The translations under genes and the position numbers were made by a program. Positions 31,186 through 45,867 of a stretch of 64,000 nucleotides of DNA are shown here, piece by piece. The notes beneath the pieces are model-generated. The model worked only from the letters and a program-made list of their open reading frames with translations, made no database searches and was not told the origin of the DNA. The stretch's first letter is position 1. Every line of letters starts with the position of its first letter. Source of the stretch: Thysanoteuthis rhombus. Its lineage: Eukaryota > Mollusca > Cephalopoda > Oegopsida > Thysanoteuthidae. The DNA lies in contig OY735222.1 of NCBI GenBank assembly GCA_963457665.1, positions 33,906,914-33,970,913 of the forward strand. The letters are read 5' to 3'.

Positions 31186-34100
31186 TGCGATGAAATGTCT
31201 TGATAAATCACAAGTTGAATCACGCACATTTTATTTATTCATTTTTCCTCCGTGTATTTTAGCTGATAATTCCCCTAATTGCCCAGCTAATCTATTTTTG
31301 TCCCCAATGATCTGAATTGGTTATTCTTCAAATAATCTTTGACGCTCTTATTAATGATAGTAAGGCATTTTTTAAAAATTCAATAGTTAGAACAATGTTT
31401 TTGTCAAATGTCGATAATTTCATCGAAAATGCTGAGTTCATCATCATTTCAACTAAACCGTTCTAAATAATGTCTCTAGTTTAGCATTTAAACAAATGAA
31501 AAATAAATTTTCAACACTCTCTATCTCGGTAGTGATCGATATTTATAATCGGGCGTTGACAGACAGGCTAATTCCTGCTGATATCCAAGTCATATGGTGG
31601 ACAAAGGGGACATAATCCAGAATGCAATACGCGAAATGTATTTGAGTGGGGGAAAATTGAAAAAATTTAAATGAACTGTAGCAGAGCTGTGCAAAGAATA
31701 GAGAAAAAAGTGTGTTGTTGTTCCCGCTAATCATTTTGCAGCTCCCATAATTTGAAATAGTGGTCAATGTAGACGAACAAAAAATAAACAGGGTAAAAAT
31801 ATATGAAAATTACGCCTGGTAAATACTTTTTCATCATTTCATTTTGGCTAATTTTCCCTCCATTTAATGATATTTCAAAATAAATTCCAGTAGAAGCAAA
31901 ATATTGAAAGAATATAAAATGTGCATCTAAAAAAAATCGGATGAAGCAGAATAATAATTAAAAATGATGAAAATTCATTTCTTAAAAACATTGAGCGAAA
32001 AAATGTTTTTCCAGATTAACGCCTGAATTATAACTAATCGAATAAGATTTTTAAAAATTGCAGGGGAAATAATTATTACCTAATTTTCCCGTTTTCTAAA
32101 TCCCAAGATAAGAGTTCCTTTCTACCAGTTCCGGGATATTTCTTTCAAGGAGACATAATATTTAACTCAAGGGATTCATCTATGAATTGTGTAAAAAAAA
32201 AAAAAAAAAAGCAGAAAAGTACAATAAAATAAATCATCAAATCAATAGTGGATGGGGTAGGGATCTTATGAAAACGAATTTCTCTCCGAAATTATGAAAA
32301 GAAAATTTCAAATTATCGTCCTTTAAGTATAAAATATCCAACATTTCATTGAGATCAAACAATTGTTAAACTACCATATTTTACATTCGGAGGACCAAGG
32401 ATTGTCAAAACGGCAACCATTATGAAAAGGCGTCCTGTTAGCTAAGGTCAAATTTTTTAGAGAGTCACTCCAGCTAAATTTGATCAGCATGATCCAAGGA
32501 CCTTGGAAATGGTTTCAAGCCTAATTCCCCAGACAACGGTTACGGGTCCCTCATATTTGGGCCAAACAGATGCAAAATGAAAAAGAACAATCTATTCTGA
32601 AATCGATTGAAGTGAAGGACATTTCAAAATTAAACAAAACTTACATGAAAACTTTTATTGTGAAAGAAAACATTAAGACAGTCTGATAACATAGTGCTAA
32701 TAACTACCTATTGAAACTAACACTCAGGACCTAGCTTTTTCGACATAAAGCTTCTCGTTTCTTAATAGATAAGTGAAAAAAATCCACGCAGAACCTTAAC
32801 TTTGTATCATGTGAGTGTTAGGGCCTTCCCTAGCTTTATATTAAGCCTATCCTTCTCACTGGACCATTGGGTATTTATCAGCGGAAAAAACAAAACAAAA
32901 AAAAAAGCAAAAGAAAAAAAAAACTCTCAACGTTTGCATTACGAACAGAAAAAAATACACATAATTTAGATAGTTCAGAAAAGATAATGGGACAAGATTT
33001 GATTTTTTTTCATCGTCCATGCAGCTCATTATCTTCAAAAAAGTTTAGACCTGTCTTATCAGGTTTATACGTGTAAAGCAATGCAAACCAAAAAGAGATC
33101 AATTCAAGATAGGAAAAGGACATTATATTCCAATTGAAACGAGAGAAGATTATATTCCAATTGAAAAAAAGGAGGACTTGTCTTCCTTTTGTATATGGCA
33201 ATCCTGGTTGAACCCTTATCGGGTACTTTTCACCAGACATTCAGTTAACAACAAACAAACATGCAAAGAAATAGCACCATAAAGATTGCGTCACTCCCAG
33301 GTTGCTCATGAGTACCCTCCGACATATTTTCCACTGTACAAATGTATACACCCTCACATGAACACATACTTCAGCCAGTGTGATCATATTGATGAAATCT
33401 CTGATGATAAAAAAATACATTTCCCACTCCATATGTGAAATACTTCTTTTCTACTTTTGGTGATAAGAAAAATAAATCAGTCAGAAAAAAAACATGAGAA
33501 ATCATAAGTAATCAATTGCAAAAATCTCGGATCAATCACACAAAAATTAAAAATCTCCCCAGAAAGTTTTCAATGGACGTCTGTAATGGAGCTCTTTTTT
33601 TCAGTATAGAGAAAAACTGCATGTCATAGCTGAAAATAATTAAACATTTTCTCAAACTATCCTTCAGAGCTTAATTGATGACAAGAACTATCATTGAATT
33701 TAAACTTAAATAGATTTTATCAACGAATCAATGGTGCACGCCCACTTTAAACTTGAAATTTTACGAATAAGATCACTTGAATAGTTCTAAAATTAGGGAA
33801 GGATGAATTTTTTAAATGTTTTATTCTAGTTGAAGTTAATTTATAACCTCCTTCTACATTTGAAACAAAAACATGTTTTTATGCATTGGAATGGTAGTAA
33901 AATGCAAAATATTGATTGGTAATCCTTGGTCTCACGAATGTAAAATATGATAGTTAAACATAACATAGAAAGGACCCCAAAAGTTTAACTATACAACGGA
34001 TTAATTAGATATTGACACTATAACGCGGCCAGAAACCATTAATGTTATACGTTTATGAGCCTCTCAAATAAGGAACCAGGACTCAATAATTATTCTAGCG

Positions 34101-36090
34101 GCTTCTGATCTGTTTTTGAAGAGCTGATATATTTTTGGATTAAAACGAACAGAGCCCCTGTCGTAGAGCAATTTTTCAGAAACTAACATTGTAAGCCATC
34201 ACCGAATGATTACTGCTCGTACTTGTTTAGTATTAGTACAGTATAACAAATATCTCATTTACGTTTTAACATTAGTAGTATCACTTCAGGAAAATTCTGT
34301 TATTCAAAAACAAGTTTGCTATTTACCATTTCGAACGCAAATTCTCACCTAAAATAATGTTGACCCTGACGGAGCTCACATTGTTCTCATTTAGATTCGT
34401 CAGTACAGACGAAACCCAATAATTCCCTTTCGCCATAATCATTCTCGTCACACACACACACCCAACAACGACACTACCCCATTAACTACTGACACAGCAA
34501 AGTGGCGATACGAAAATTCTCTACTTCATGAGACTAAATCTCCAAACTATTTACCATGAACATAACTACTAGCCATGTCAGAACCCATCTTCTCAATTCT
34601 GAACATTTTCATTATCATACTATTCGTCATTTCAGTATAGATAAATATTTGGTTATTATTACTATTATTGATTCTTGATTCGTATCTTAATTTCTTCATT
34701 TCCCACTAGCTAAACATCTCTAAGTAGCGACTCTCCTGGTTAGCTGGACACAGTACAAACCTGAGGCAGGGGCGCCTCCACAGCATAAAATCAAACAACC
34801 AGTCAAACCAGTGTCCTAGAGGTCCACTTCGATCTGATTTCCTGAATCTACAAGATTGTGACCTCAACTATATCAAACCCAGTGACTTCAATATAACTCT
34901 ACACACCACTGACCTCGATTCAACCTCCTATAAACTGACGAGCTACATACTACCATAAAATACCAGCCCTAATAGCTCTACAACCAATTGTAACTATCAA
35001 CACTTGTGACAGTCGTGCAGAACAATGCTCTTTAAATAAATCAACACCGTGCTTTGATTTTCTAGCACAAAATCAGGCATAGAGTATCTTTGCCTCAAAC
35101 TCATTATTAACAACTCAAGAGAAAAATCTTACAATAGATACTCAGTTGTCAATATGCTATATATTTTATTATTTATGATCTTCTCTCAACAGCATTGTGT
35201 CTGAAAACCAATTTCAAGTACTGCAAAGTGAAACTCTCTTCGTGTCAACTAATTATTGAACAGAATTCTATTATTCCAATCCAAATTGATGACTTTTTTT
35301 CTGTTAAGTAATTGTAAAATCATTACTTCTAGGTAACCTCTTTTATTCACACCTCATATCTGAAAAATTACATTTGTTGGTTATAAATTATTTAGCGGAT
35401 GTAAATCTTTATGTTAAAAAATAGATGAAACCAAACAGAGGCGGAAGTGGTAACCGGTTCACAAATGAATATATTTACTAGAGGTGAATAAATTTAGAAA
35501 CCGATAAAATAAAAAAAAAACATCTAAAAATATTTCTAGTTAATATTTAGACTTGTCCAGATATTACTGATATTGTAGAGCTATGAATAAGTAGGGACAT
35601 TATTATTGGGTAACCTGAAAAGTAGTTTACAAAAATTCGAGTTGAATGAAGCATCTGATAACGACCAAACCAAGATCTTAATTGAGAATAATGAACGTTA
35701 TACTGCATAAAAGATTCTTCAAATATCTAATCTCTTACCAGGAAAACACTAGCTCGTCTGTTTGAACATACTAACACATTAGAGCTCGTCTGTTTGAACA
35801 TACTATAATATTTAGAACCTAACTTGGAAGTTTTCAACCATCTGCTGTCTATACCGGATATTGTACCTTTGGAATGCAATTTACTTTGTTCTCTATAGAA
35901 TTCTGATGATGAAAATAATTACCAAGGAAATTGCAAAAGGCATGTGCATCAGTTACATGCAGAGGAAAATTTTGAAAAAAGCTTAGGGAGGATGCAATCA
36001 TGAAGTTGGCTGAAGTATTGCAGAAGATAGCGAAACAAAACGATGTTTATATATATGTATTGTTTAATAAAATCAATGTTCAGAATTAGA
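31186..36090. other. AT-rich intergenic stretch
   Basis: About 4.9 kb with only short open frames, no recognised domain and no clear repeat except a 23-bp text duplicated at a 32-bp offset (35751-35805). C-rich patches at 34.34-35.03 kb are unassigned. Confidence 0.6.
35751..35805. repeat. Short tandem duplication (32-bp period)
   Basis: agctcgtctgtttgaacata followed by cta occurs twice, starting at 35751 and 35783. Confidence 0.9.
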
Positions 36091-36099
36091 ATAAAGATG

Positions 36100-37617
36100 C
36101 CTTATTTTACTCAATAAACCGTTACTGTTACTGTGAAAAACAGAGTGCTAGCGGATGTATTAACCTTTTGGGAAATTGCAGCTTGGTCAATGATCCTCTG
36201 AGGGATGTGGATGCAGGCGAGTAATTTCCCTTATTGTTAATCGGGTCGATTGTAAGAAGAGTCGATGTAGACTTTGGAAAATACCCAACGTTCAACAAGT
36301 TATTTCAATTTGGACTCTAAAAAATGGATTGGTTTCTAAGTGGTTAGGTTATAGCGACAGCATGGCTGGTTTAAGAATTACGCTTTTTTTGGACGTGTGA
36401 CCTCAAGCGAGAGCTGATAGAACAAATCAAGAGAAAATGTGATAGCAGTTTCAGCTAAAAGCTGCTCTTAAGGATAAGATTACGTCTTTCTCCTTCAGCT
36501 ATGCCAAGCGAATTTAGAGGCGGCACTAGAATATATATTGTCCCTGGTGGTGACTAAGGAAGAAAACCCCATAACCGTAGACATAGATAGGAAAGACCAG
36601 AAACATTGATTAGCGAGAGTTACATGGAGCAAATAATCAAAGCGAAGTTAAGGAAAAAACGGGATCATAGGTGCAGAATTGCATGAGAACTCGATTGCTA
36701 GAATTAGATATCAACACGCTGGAAAGTAAATGCAATGGTTTTGCCCATGAATAGGAATTTCGAGGTTATTTGGCCGACTTTTCTTTGACTGGAATCGTAC
36801 AAAATGGAAAATACTCGAAACCTATTAGGATATCGCAGCTGTCCCAACAGTAGGTTTCAGTCGCTTTTGCTGTATGCATTGGAGTTGGGACCCTTCCAAT
36901 CCAAGCTGAGAGGAGCGACAACGCAGGTACTAAACGAAATAAACCCCATCTATGGCCTTTTGGCCAGGGTATCCACATACAACATATTGTGTGTTAACCA
37001 AAGAACCGGTTTCAGAGTTGTATACGAGGATGATTTTCCTTGGGCTCAATGGTAGCTGTGACTCTTATGTTCGAGAGCCGTCATAGGCCCCAAAAGGGGA
37101 AACAGACAAATCAAGTGTCGTCCAGCTCAGGCTTAGATCCTTCGGTGAGATTTCACAATCAAGGAATATATTATATCGGGTATAGCGGAAGGGGTATCTT
37201 TAGATCGGTTCACCAGGAGTTTCGGCTTGTCTGCAGGGGAGCTCTGCTCGATGTGGCTTTCAATCTCCCCAAACATTCATTTAGTGTTTGGCCCGAACGT
37301 TGCTGCCATCCAACGATTGGGCATTCAATGCTGACAAAGCAAAATTGTTATTGCTGTTGAGATAACTTGTCAGCCTGTCTTTTTTAAGAGTTTCCTCGCA
37401 TGGTGCCCCATTTACATTTAGCCCCCAGTATCATGCATGTGTGTGGAAATATGTCCTCGACGACAACCAGAGTACAACGAATGGTGTTTTGTTCGCTCTG
37501 ACTCCAGTTAGAAGTGTGGCTTGGAATACACACTTGGGATGGGAATCTACTCGAAAGAATATTTTTGCCTTGGCGATCTGATCACATACTTTGATCATCA
37601 GCTCCGGTTTATAATTT

Positions 37618-37648
<31 letters not shown>

Positions 37649-37680
37649 AACCGCATCAAACCCGTTGGCAAAAGGCAGGT
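36100..37680 (+). other. Unrecognised region with raised GC and coding-like texture
   Basis: Base composition rises compared with both sides. Two overlapping plus-strand open frames (36804-37055, 37040-37360) read like decayed protein (VLNEINPIYGLLARVST; SGLDPSVRFHNQGIYYIGYS). I do not recognise them. An (AAAAC)n tract ends the region at 37.62 kb. It may be an old retroelement. Confidence 0.35.
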
Positions 37681-40600
37681 GGATGAAGCATGAACGTAAG
37701 ATATTCTAATTATCACGTGTCACGAAGAGATCAAATTCCGTCTTGATATTTCCATCCCCACCCTGTTTAGGTATGAGGCTCTACGTCAGCGAAACAATTG
37801 CAGTATCCACCCCCAGTTTTTGCAATCTTCGAAGATATTCTTCCCTGTTATAACTTTCTGCTTGTTATCACCACCGATCCGGTTTCTCTATCATTTTGCC
37901 CAAATTGTTTGCAATTTTTATAAAATCAAAATCGATGATTGTTTCTAGCGAAAAAGAGTCAAACAGGTGCAAAATGAAATCATCTAGAGTATCCTAGAAA
38001 ATAGAGAAAAGCTGTCTGTCCTTTCATTCTCCCACTGCTATAATAATTCATTTGTAAATATCGTATCCAAATTTTACAAATGAGGAGATATTTTATTTGT
38101 TTTTTTAAGTTTCTTTGAGTGAATGTAATGTGATATTATGATTACTGTGAGAGACGAATACATTCTTTTGATGATCCTAATCAAGAGAGAAGAGAAAATG
38201 AAGAAAAAAAAAGCGATAGTAAAAGCCAGCAACATTTTTATATTCATCATTCCACTTACACTTCCCAGCATATCATCTGTGTTTTATGTACCGTATTGTA
38301 AATCATTTTGATCGTACACGTGAAAGGAAGGTCATGTGTTGACTAACTGCATGCCAATTTGTGGGAGTCAACCCGCTTAGAAAGCATCTTTTATAGAAAA
38401 GTTACCAAACCTTCACCTTATTGTTTGGCCTCCATAATTAAAGCGCAAGAATGTATTGATATCAAAAGATTTCTGGCCGTGAGAACACAACTGACAGAAC
38501 AGGTGTACACAAACCTCAGAACCAGATTACATAGTTAATATATTTCATAAGCACATTTATATGTGAGTCGCTAGATTTGGCTTATTTAGCTCAAATGCCA
38601 ATTTTGTTAATATAAGAAAGGTTTAAATTTGAATCATGTTCATTATGAAAATCCCCCAACAAATCCAATCAAAACAAGTCGAGAAAGGAACGCAAAGCTA
38701 CAATGACTTTATTTCTTATTGCATGTACGACACACATTAAAAAGAAATTTGAATTCCTTGATAATCATTTCCCATAATTATGTCTCTTTCAAAAACAAAT
38801 AGGGGAAATTTTATATTGATTATTGAGTGCCCAAAGGATTCGTAATTTGCGTCGAGCTTATGTTTCAATTTTTATCCATATAGGACACAGAATGATACGA
38901 TTCTGCACAAGATTCGATGAAACTTCTTACTATAATTACAATGCTATCTTTTTATTTGTTTCAGTCTTTATAAACACAACATCCAACTCTTTTTCTGAAG
39001 TATAGATAAATTCCAATCGCAGCAAACAAAATTAAGAGATCATAAAATCACTTCTACATGCTGTCATCAAAGTTTCGATTGATTTAATAATACACTGAGT
39101 GGATAATTTTTTTCGATGTTCGATGAAGTTGTGGTAGAAGTACATAATTTTGAATTCGCAGTGAAATTGAAATAATAACATCTCATGAAAAGTGATAGAG
39201 AATTAAAGGCATAGTTTCGTCGGATTCAAGTAATCAACGTTTTCGAAATCAATACGGAGTTTAAACTGTTTATAAAATTATTGGATTACTTGCTGTATTT
39301 CCAGAAGCCAGGGACCCAATTTTAACCCTAAAGTGTAAAAAATTGAAGCGAAATAGTTTCTGATTCATATTTACGTTCAACTTTTATAAAGCTGCAAAAT
39401 GATTCAATCAATCTTGTCTTTTAGCCAAATCATGCAGATCAAAATTGAGATTTATTTTGAACGTGAGCCATTTTTAATGCCAGGAAATACAGTTCTTTAA
39501 AGTAACCCGTCACATGTATTGCAGATTTAAAGCACACATACATACGCAATTATATACATGTATACATAAATGCATATAAGATAATAAAATTATTATCTTT
39601 ATTCCCTGACTGAACCAATATCAGCCAATTGAGATTTTAGGTCACTATCGTTAACTAAGTCTTGTCTTTTTTAGCTACACGTTCGTTTGATCAATGATAT
39701 CTATACACAAATTTTCCCCAACTATTTCGTATTTTTTTATAATTGAAAATATTGCAATCAAAATGTTTAAAAAGAAATGTTATCATGAATTAACGAAATT
39801 TTTTGATAGATGAACAATTTGTCACGTAATATGAAGATTTGGCCTAAATGTTGACATTAAATCGGAATATCATTAAGAATCACTAGTATTTCTCTCTTTC
39901 AGTATTTGGAGCAAATGAAAGCAGTTCTCGATAAGGAGACAGATCACAGCTGCAAATAACCTTTTTCTCGAGAGTATAATGAATTATTCCGATTTTCTGT
40001 GTTCAAATTTGTGATAAGGAAAGCAATCATCTATATAAAAGATATTTGATACTTGGACTGAATCTGAAAAAAGAATTTATGAAAAGAATAATTCCATCTT
40101 ACAAATTACGAATTACGAAATGCATGAGTTAGAAATATTTTATCTTATTCTAAATATCGACTGAGAAGCTGGAAACTGACGACTATATTTTTGTCGGTCT
40201 TATTTCACAGAGATTTAAGCAATACGAATAATCGATTATGTAATCTCAAAATGATCTTCTTTAGTTTTACTTGCGCAAGTCTTTCTGCTTTTGCTCATAG
40301 TGGAGAGTTGGGAGAATGATTCGGCTGTGCACTGGGGATCCGATCCTTGAGCAGTACTCCCCACCAACAGATTGTTAGAATGATAATAGAACTTGAATCA
40401 CGTTGAAACATCTGAAAATGCCAATTTCTGATAATTCATCGATACAGTTTAGCTGTACATTACGAATAAATAATATTTTTTCACTCTATTTAGTTGCACA
40501 TATTTATATTACGAGGCCTAAAGAGGACATTTGTTCTCCCATGGAGCAGGCAATTGGGGGAGACTCCTATTTTATAGTGCTACATTGTCCCCTCAGCTAT

Positions 40601-40860
40601 TGCTCTGTTTCTGTTCAGAAAGTGGGGTGGGGGTGGGGGTCACTTGGAATATTTTCATGTCACCATGTTTTTTAGTCGAAATGATTTTATCACGGGTGAA
40701 TAAGTTTTCCTAGAGAAACCTTGTATAGCTCTTTCCTTGCATCCGTATATTTTGCTGTCCAGTAGAAAGTTCACCGGGGAATGGGATCTTTGGTAAATCC
40801 TCTATCCTGGACACATGACTTGCCCAGCGTGGATGGAGCTTTTGCAGCAAAACTTCAATG
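37681..40860. other. AT-rich intergenic stretch
   Basis: No gene or repeat recognised. A G-rich run (ggggtgggggtggggg) lies at about 40.62 kb. Confidence 0.6.
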
Positions 40861-40865
40861 CTTGT

Positions 40866-41448
40866 TTATCATCATCACCAGTCTTTTAACATTTATCATT
40901 GGAGCTAGACCTTCCCCAGGATTTGCCAGGCCTCCCTATCATGAGCATCGTGGAGCCAGTACTTTCTGAATTTATCTAGCTCGTCAAGCCATCTGAAATT
41001 CAGGCAGCCAAATTTTCGCATATGATCTGTGGGGATCTACGTTGTGAGTCGTGATATCAAGCAGCTGTCTGACATTCTTACGACACGTCCAGCCCATTGC
41101 CATTTGAGTTTTCTGATTGCTTATGCGGTATCTTTTCTTCAATAAACTGTGTTGTCTTATGATCACACCATTTGAGGTTGAGCATGATTATTTCATGTGC
41201 ATGTTGCATGGCAGTCTCTTGGTTAGGTTCCATGTTTCAGCTCCATAGGTGACTAGTAAGAAGATGCTTTGGCCGTATACTCTTCTTTTTAAGACTAATG
41301 GGAGCTTTTTTGTTCTTGATGGTTGAGCTAGCTCTGCTAAAGGCTTGCCATCTTAGAGTAATCCTTCGCTTGATTCATTCTTCTTTCTAGGGTTTCATGT
41401 AGATTTGTTGTCCTAGGTAGATGTAGTGGTCTACTTTCTCCAGTTCTC
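40866..41448 (-). mobile_element. RTE-type LINE 3' end with (GAT) tail
   Basis: The minus strand carries the RTE C-terminal module: a WRDELDKF-like stretch, QMAMGWTCRKNVRQ (in other copies KWQWAGHVARM...) and the YLGQQIYMK text near the 5' border. Its 5' border meets a different LINE at about 41.45 kb. Confidence 0.8.
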
Positions 41449-42830
41449 AGTTTTCGACCTTTGTCAGTTTAATGTTCATCTTTTTGTCTATCTTGGTATC
41501 AGAGGATACGACACATCCCAGGTAGATGAGATCCTTGATTGTTGTCCGTTTTATCGAGCCGATGACGATAGAAAGTGGTCGAGGTTTTAGTCGAGTTGCA
41601 AACTTCGGAAAAATACAGTTTTTCTTCACTGAATTCCAAACCAATGAGTCCTGTAGCCTTTGTTAAGCAATATATTACACAGAGTCGACCAACGAGGAAT
41701 ATATCCCCTGTGAATAGGAGTTACCTTCATACGGGCCAGAAGTCTCTTTAGATTGAACAGGCTGTATGTGTGAGGATGTAGGCGTTGTCTTCACTAACCA
41801 ACTCCACTGTGCCCTGTTTCGACATGATGTTAAAGAATGTTGCAAACAGGGAAAGAAAATACAATCTTGCTTTGTTTTGTTTTCAATAAGGGAAGGGTTT
41901 GAAAAGTTACTGTCGAGCAGCACCTCGCGGATTTTGATGATAAAGATAAAACTTGACGAACATTTTCCAAATTCTACCTCTGATTACAGTTCCGAACGTC
42001 TTTGTCAAATCAATAATGATGACATATAACCAGCCTTTTTTTTTAGTTTTTGACACTTTTTCTGTAGCAGTCATAGATAAAACCATGTCATCAGTGCTTC
42101 GGTCATGAATAAAACACACTGGCTCCCAGGGAGGTGGTCTTCAGCAACATTTGGTATAAGTCTATTTAATAGGACATGCTTATAATTAAAACCAAATGAT
42201 ACTCCGATTGTCAGTGCAGTCAAACCTTTCTCTTTCTCATTTTTGTAAATGAATACAATGACTACGTCTTTCGAGTCCTGATGCTCCAAGCAACAGATAG
42301 GGATTTCACAGAGCTTTGTGTAAATCTTTGGAAAGATACCACCATTCTCGGCAGCTTAGTCACGCTTCAGCTGCTCAATAGATTTTGAAATTTCGGTGAT
42401 GTTAATGTAACAATCAGTTTTTATTTAGTGGATTGTTATTGGATGTCGCATATACAATTGCAACGTCCTGGACAAGCGATTCAATATGGAATCCATGGAA
42501 AGGCACAACTAAGCCCCGTTTGCGCTACGTAAAAAAGGCCGTATGCTACTTTTAATGCCAGATAGAAACCTCTAAATTCGCAGACTTGAGTAGAAAGCTG
42601 GGTTCTTTTTGCGAGGTCGGTCCACAATTCATTTCTGAATATTTATGTTGTTTTTATCAAGCAAATAGGGACTCTCTGTGGAGAAACTGAAGATGTTAGA
42701 GATTCCCAGGAAATCCATCCTAGTTTCCAAGTTTTTGAGGTAGCTGACTCTGTTGTTTGAAGCGAAAGATGAGCTTACAGCTGACAAGGCAGTTGTTTGT
42801 GTGGCATTCTGCACCTTGTATCCTCTTAAT
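41449..42830 (-). mobile_element. LINE of another family (jockey/CR1-like reverse transcriptase remnant)
   Basis: The minus strand, from 42289 down, gives VVIVFIYKNEKEKG, HVLLNRLIPNVAEDHLPGSQ, STDDMVL and VIIIDLTKTFGTV, comparable to LLNRLIxxVAEDxLPESQCGFR and the VDLTKAFDTV block of LINE reverse transcriptases. Further on, LKPRPLSIVIGSIKRTTIKD and YLGCVVSSDTKIDKKMN match their C-terminal FTYLGSxISSDxxIDxEI block. Frames are broken throughout. Confidence 0.75.
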
Positions 42831-45800
42831 GCATATATACTCTATCATTCCTTAACTCCCTTTTCAGGTTGAAATTGGTTTAGAAAAAAATTGCATCAAT
42901 ATGCTACGAATAATGTGAAACCATAAATGAATCATTTAAAAGTTTAAAATTTGATTGTTATGTGTGTGCACGCACGCATGCATGCACACGAGTATGATTA
43001 GTATCGTTAGTTTTAGTTTTCTCTCACAAGGTGAAGCAAAAACAAAATCAAAATGTCATATTGAATTGGTTATTTAACTTTTAAATTTCTAAACGAGCAT
43101 TGGAATATCTTTTGTTATAATCAATGGTTTTTATTTCAAATTCGACATCTCTTTGCTGACTTTTTGTTCAGTCTTTGATCTTTGCTTAAAAAAAAACTGA
43201 CTTCCACAACTTAATTCACAAATACGACCTTATTGATCTTGACCACCGCTTGACATTTCAGGTATTGGTTACTTTTCTTTGGGAAACATTTCATTCTGCA
43301 AAATCGGGTTTGAAACTTTTCTTTTAATCAGAAATTTCACAGAGTATCTTTTCTTGCCATTTCCGAATAACTCACTTGTTTAACAATACAGAAATAGAGG
43401 CTTATCTACAAATGAATTTTCACTTTTGTTCTATCTTTTTAAGAAATTCACAAAATCAAACCTCATGAATACGTTTACGTCTCTAATTAATTGACAGTTT
43501 GAATAAATTGAATGAAAGAATTGGTTTGCGAATGACGCCACTTCGGGGGTTTTAGCCTCTAAAGTGTAATTTCACAAATTGCACACAATCATGATTGCCA
43601 AACTCTTTGGAACCAGCAATATGATGCTTGAGGACTGGCATCAATGGCGAAAAAACATCAACTCGCAAAAAAGATATGGACATAACCGGAAACTAAACAA
43701 GAAAGAATCAGCTTCATGAAAAAATCAAAACATCAATGCCGTCTCTCCAACTGATTTAACCATCGTATGCAGAGATATAAAATGTCGTAATTAGGAGAAG
43801 AAAAAGCAAGAAAAGACAATCTGGAGAAAAAAGAGCGTGGAAAAGAATAATGAATAAGATACGCAGAACCCAAGCAGGATCAGCTTTGCCATCCCCTGTG
43901 TAAAGACAATAATATATATACATATAAGCGAACTATTAAAGAGCTTGTTTTATTTTCACACGGAAAAGTTCAGAGGAGCATTTTTTTCAACATTGAACGG
44001 TTAGGCTGGATATAACCACAGGATAGCAACAGTCATATATTCAGGATGGTAATAAATAATTTTTGCTACAAACTTTGTATAGAAAAAAAAAAACCAAGAA
44101 TATTGTAAACAAGAGAGTGAACTCACATACCCTATCAGAAGCGTGCATGCTTTTGCTTGCTTCTCCCTCAAAGCATTTGATCTTTTTATTGGAAAGAAAT
44201 ACGACGTTAAATATTTTAGTGAAAGCATCGTAATATTTTTTCATCACATTGGTTTCCTTAGAAATGACTGCCTGTTGAAATTATTATGAATTTCGTTTCT
44301 TTTAGTGTCATATGCAGTACTTGTGATACATCATTTCTCTATTCCATTCAATGTATTTACAAAAATGATAAAATCATGGGAAAATCATAAGAAGAGAAAC
44401 AAATTCTACCTTGTTCGTATGTATGAAATTCATATAATAAATCATGTGTTCCCACAGATAAAAGAAGCATTCGTATTGCTTCTTTCAAGTAATAGGTCAC
44501 TGTAAAAAAATCCATTATGAATACAATATAGTGTATTAAGAGCGTTGCTAAATGCCATCTATCCGACGACGAACGAGCCAACAGAACAACGACGGCTTAT
44601 GTTTTTGTTCGGGTTTGTGCGAAGATACAGTGGGACAGGCAAAACGTAAGCACACACGCACAAATATATCTATATATCTATGTCTCTCTACACATTATAT
44701 ACATACACATATATGTGTGTATATATGCACGTATATGTTGATAGAGATATAGATATATAGGTGGATTTGTGTGTGTGTGCGTGTGTGCGTGCGTGTTTGT
44801 ATGTCCTTGCGTTTGTCAACTGTTTGTCAACCGCCTATTCAGCACAAAGCGAGAACTACAAGTGACGAATCTTGTCCGCACTCAACAACAAGCGACAAAA
44901 AGACGTTTACGCCCTCACCCACAGGAAACTGTCGAAGCTATAAAGGTGAGTCAAAGCCGCAGGCTATGATGCATAGCCCCTGAGATCGGGATCATGGTGC
45001 ATGCAAATCACCACGAGCTCCCCCTTAGCTGCTTGAAACACAGCAATCTAACGTAGGACTCCAAGTGTCATACAAACGGGGAATAGTTTCAGATGCAAAG
45101 ATTATCCTTCATAAGCTATATAACTTTTTTATGTCATCCCCCCTTTTATTTGACTACGTAACCTTTTTTTCTGCTCCCTCCCTTCCTACCCTCTCAATTA
45201 AGTGATTTTACTTCCCCTGTTGCCTTTTTTCTCACTCAGATACAAACAAATGTTCCTCCGTCTCTTATTAACTACCTTTCTATTCCTCCCCTCTCACTAC
45301 TCAAACGAACTTTTTCTCTTGGTATTCCCTCAGTAAGCCAACTTTCTTTCTCACCTTCTTTTCTTACCCGCTTGTTAATTAACAGAAATCCCCTTTCTAC
45401 CACTTCAGTAAACCACCTAAGGACTTGTCTCTTATTTTATTAAATATCAAGTTTACAGCAAAAAATATATATTCTAATGAAAGTTGCATTTACATAGCAA
45501 ACAATGAGTAATACATTTTCATGCAAAAAACCCTCTGAATCGAATCTTTATTTCGAATATGAAGAAATGAACTCCTTCCAGAACTGTATCAATTTACCGA
45601 CTTGAATTCCAACCCCATGCATCTTTTGTCTGTTCAGAGAGAGACTTAGTCTGATACATGCATTTATTAAGGAGCCTGATTTTAACAACCCAGGATATAT
45701 TGGGTCTGGGGTGTCTAATTGAAACCTCATACATAGTCTATACCTTTTTTACTCTGACCCCTATCTCAAGATCATCTTTCTACTACGAGCTACAGGGATA

Positions 45801-45860
45801 AGAGACAAGCCTGAGTTCTAATTGAGTACTTAAACTCACCCCCTATTCTTATCTCTTCTT
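42831..45860. other. AT-rich stretch with microsatellites
   Basis: An alternating purine-pyrimidine run (gtgtgcacgcacgcatgcat) lies at about 42.96-42.99 kb, and mixed TATA/CACA/TGTG repeats at 44.65-44.80 kb. Pyrimidine-rich sequence at 45.12-45.42 kb resembles that at 48.95-49.22 kb. No gene seen. Confidence 0.55.
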
Positions 45861-45867
45861 CAACATA

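Noticed and set aside
40620-40638. G-quadruplex (ggggtgggggtggggg)
   Set aside because: Only three long G runs separated by single T are present; suggestive but not enough to call.
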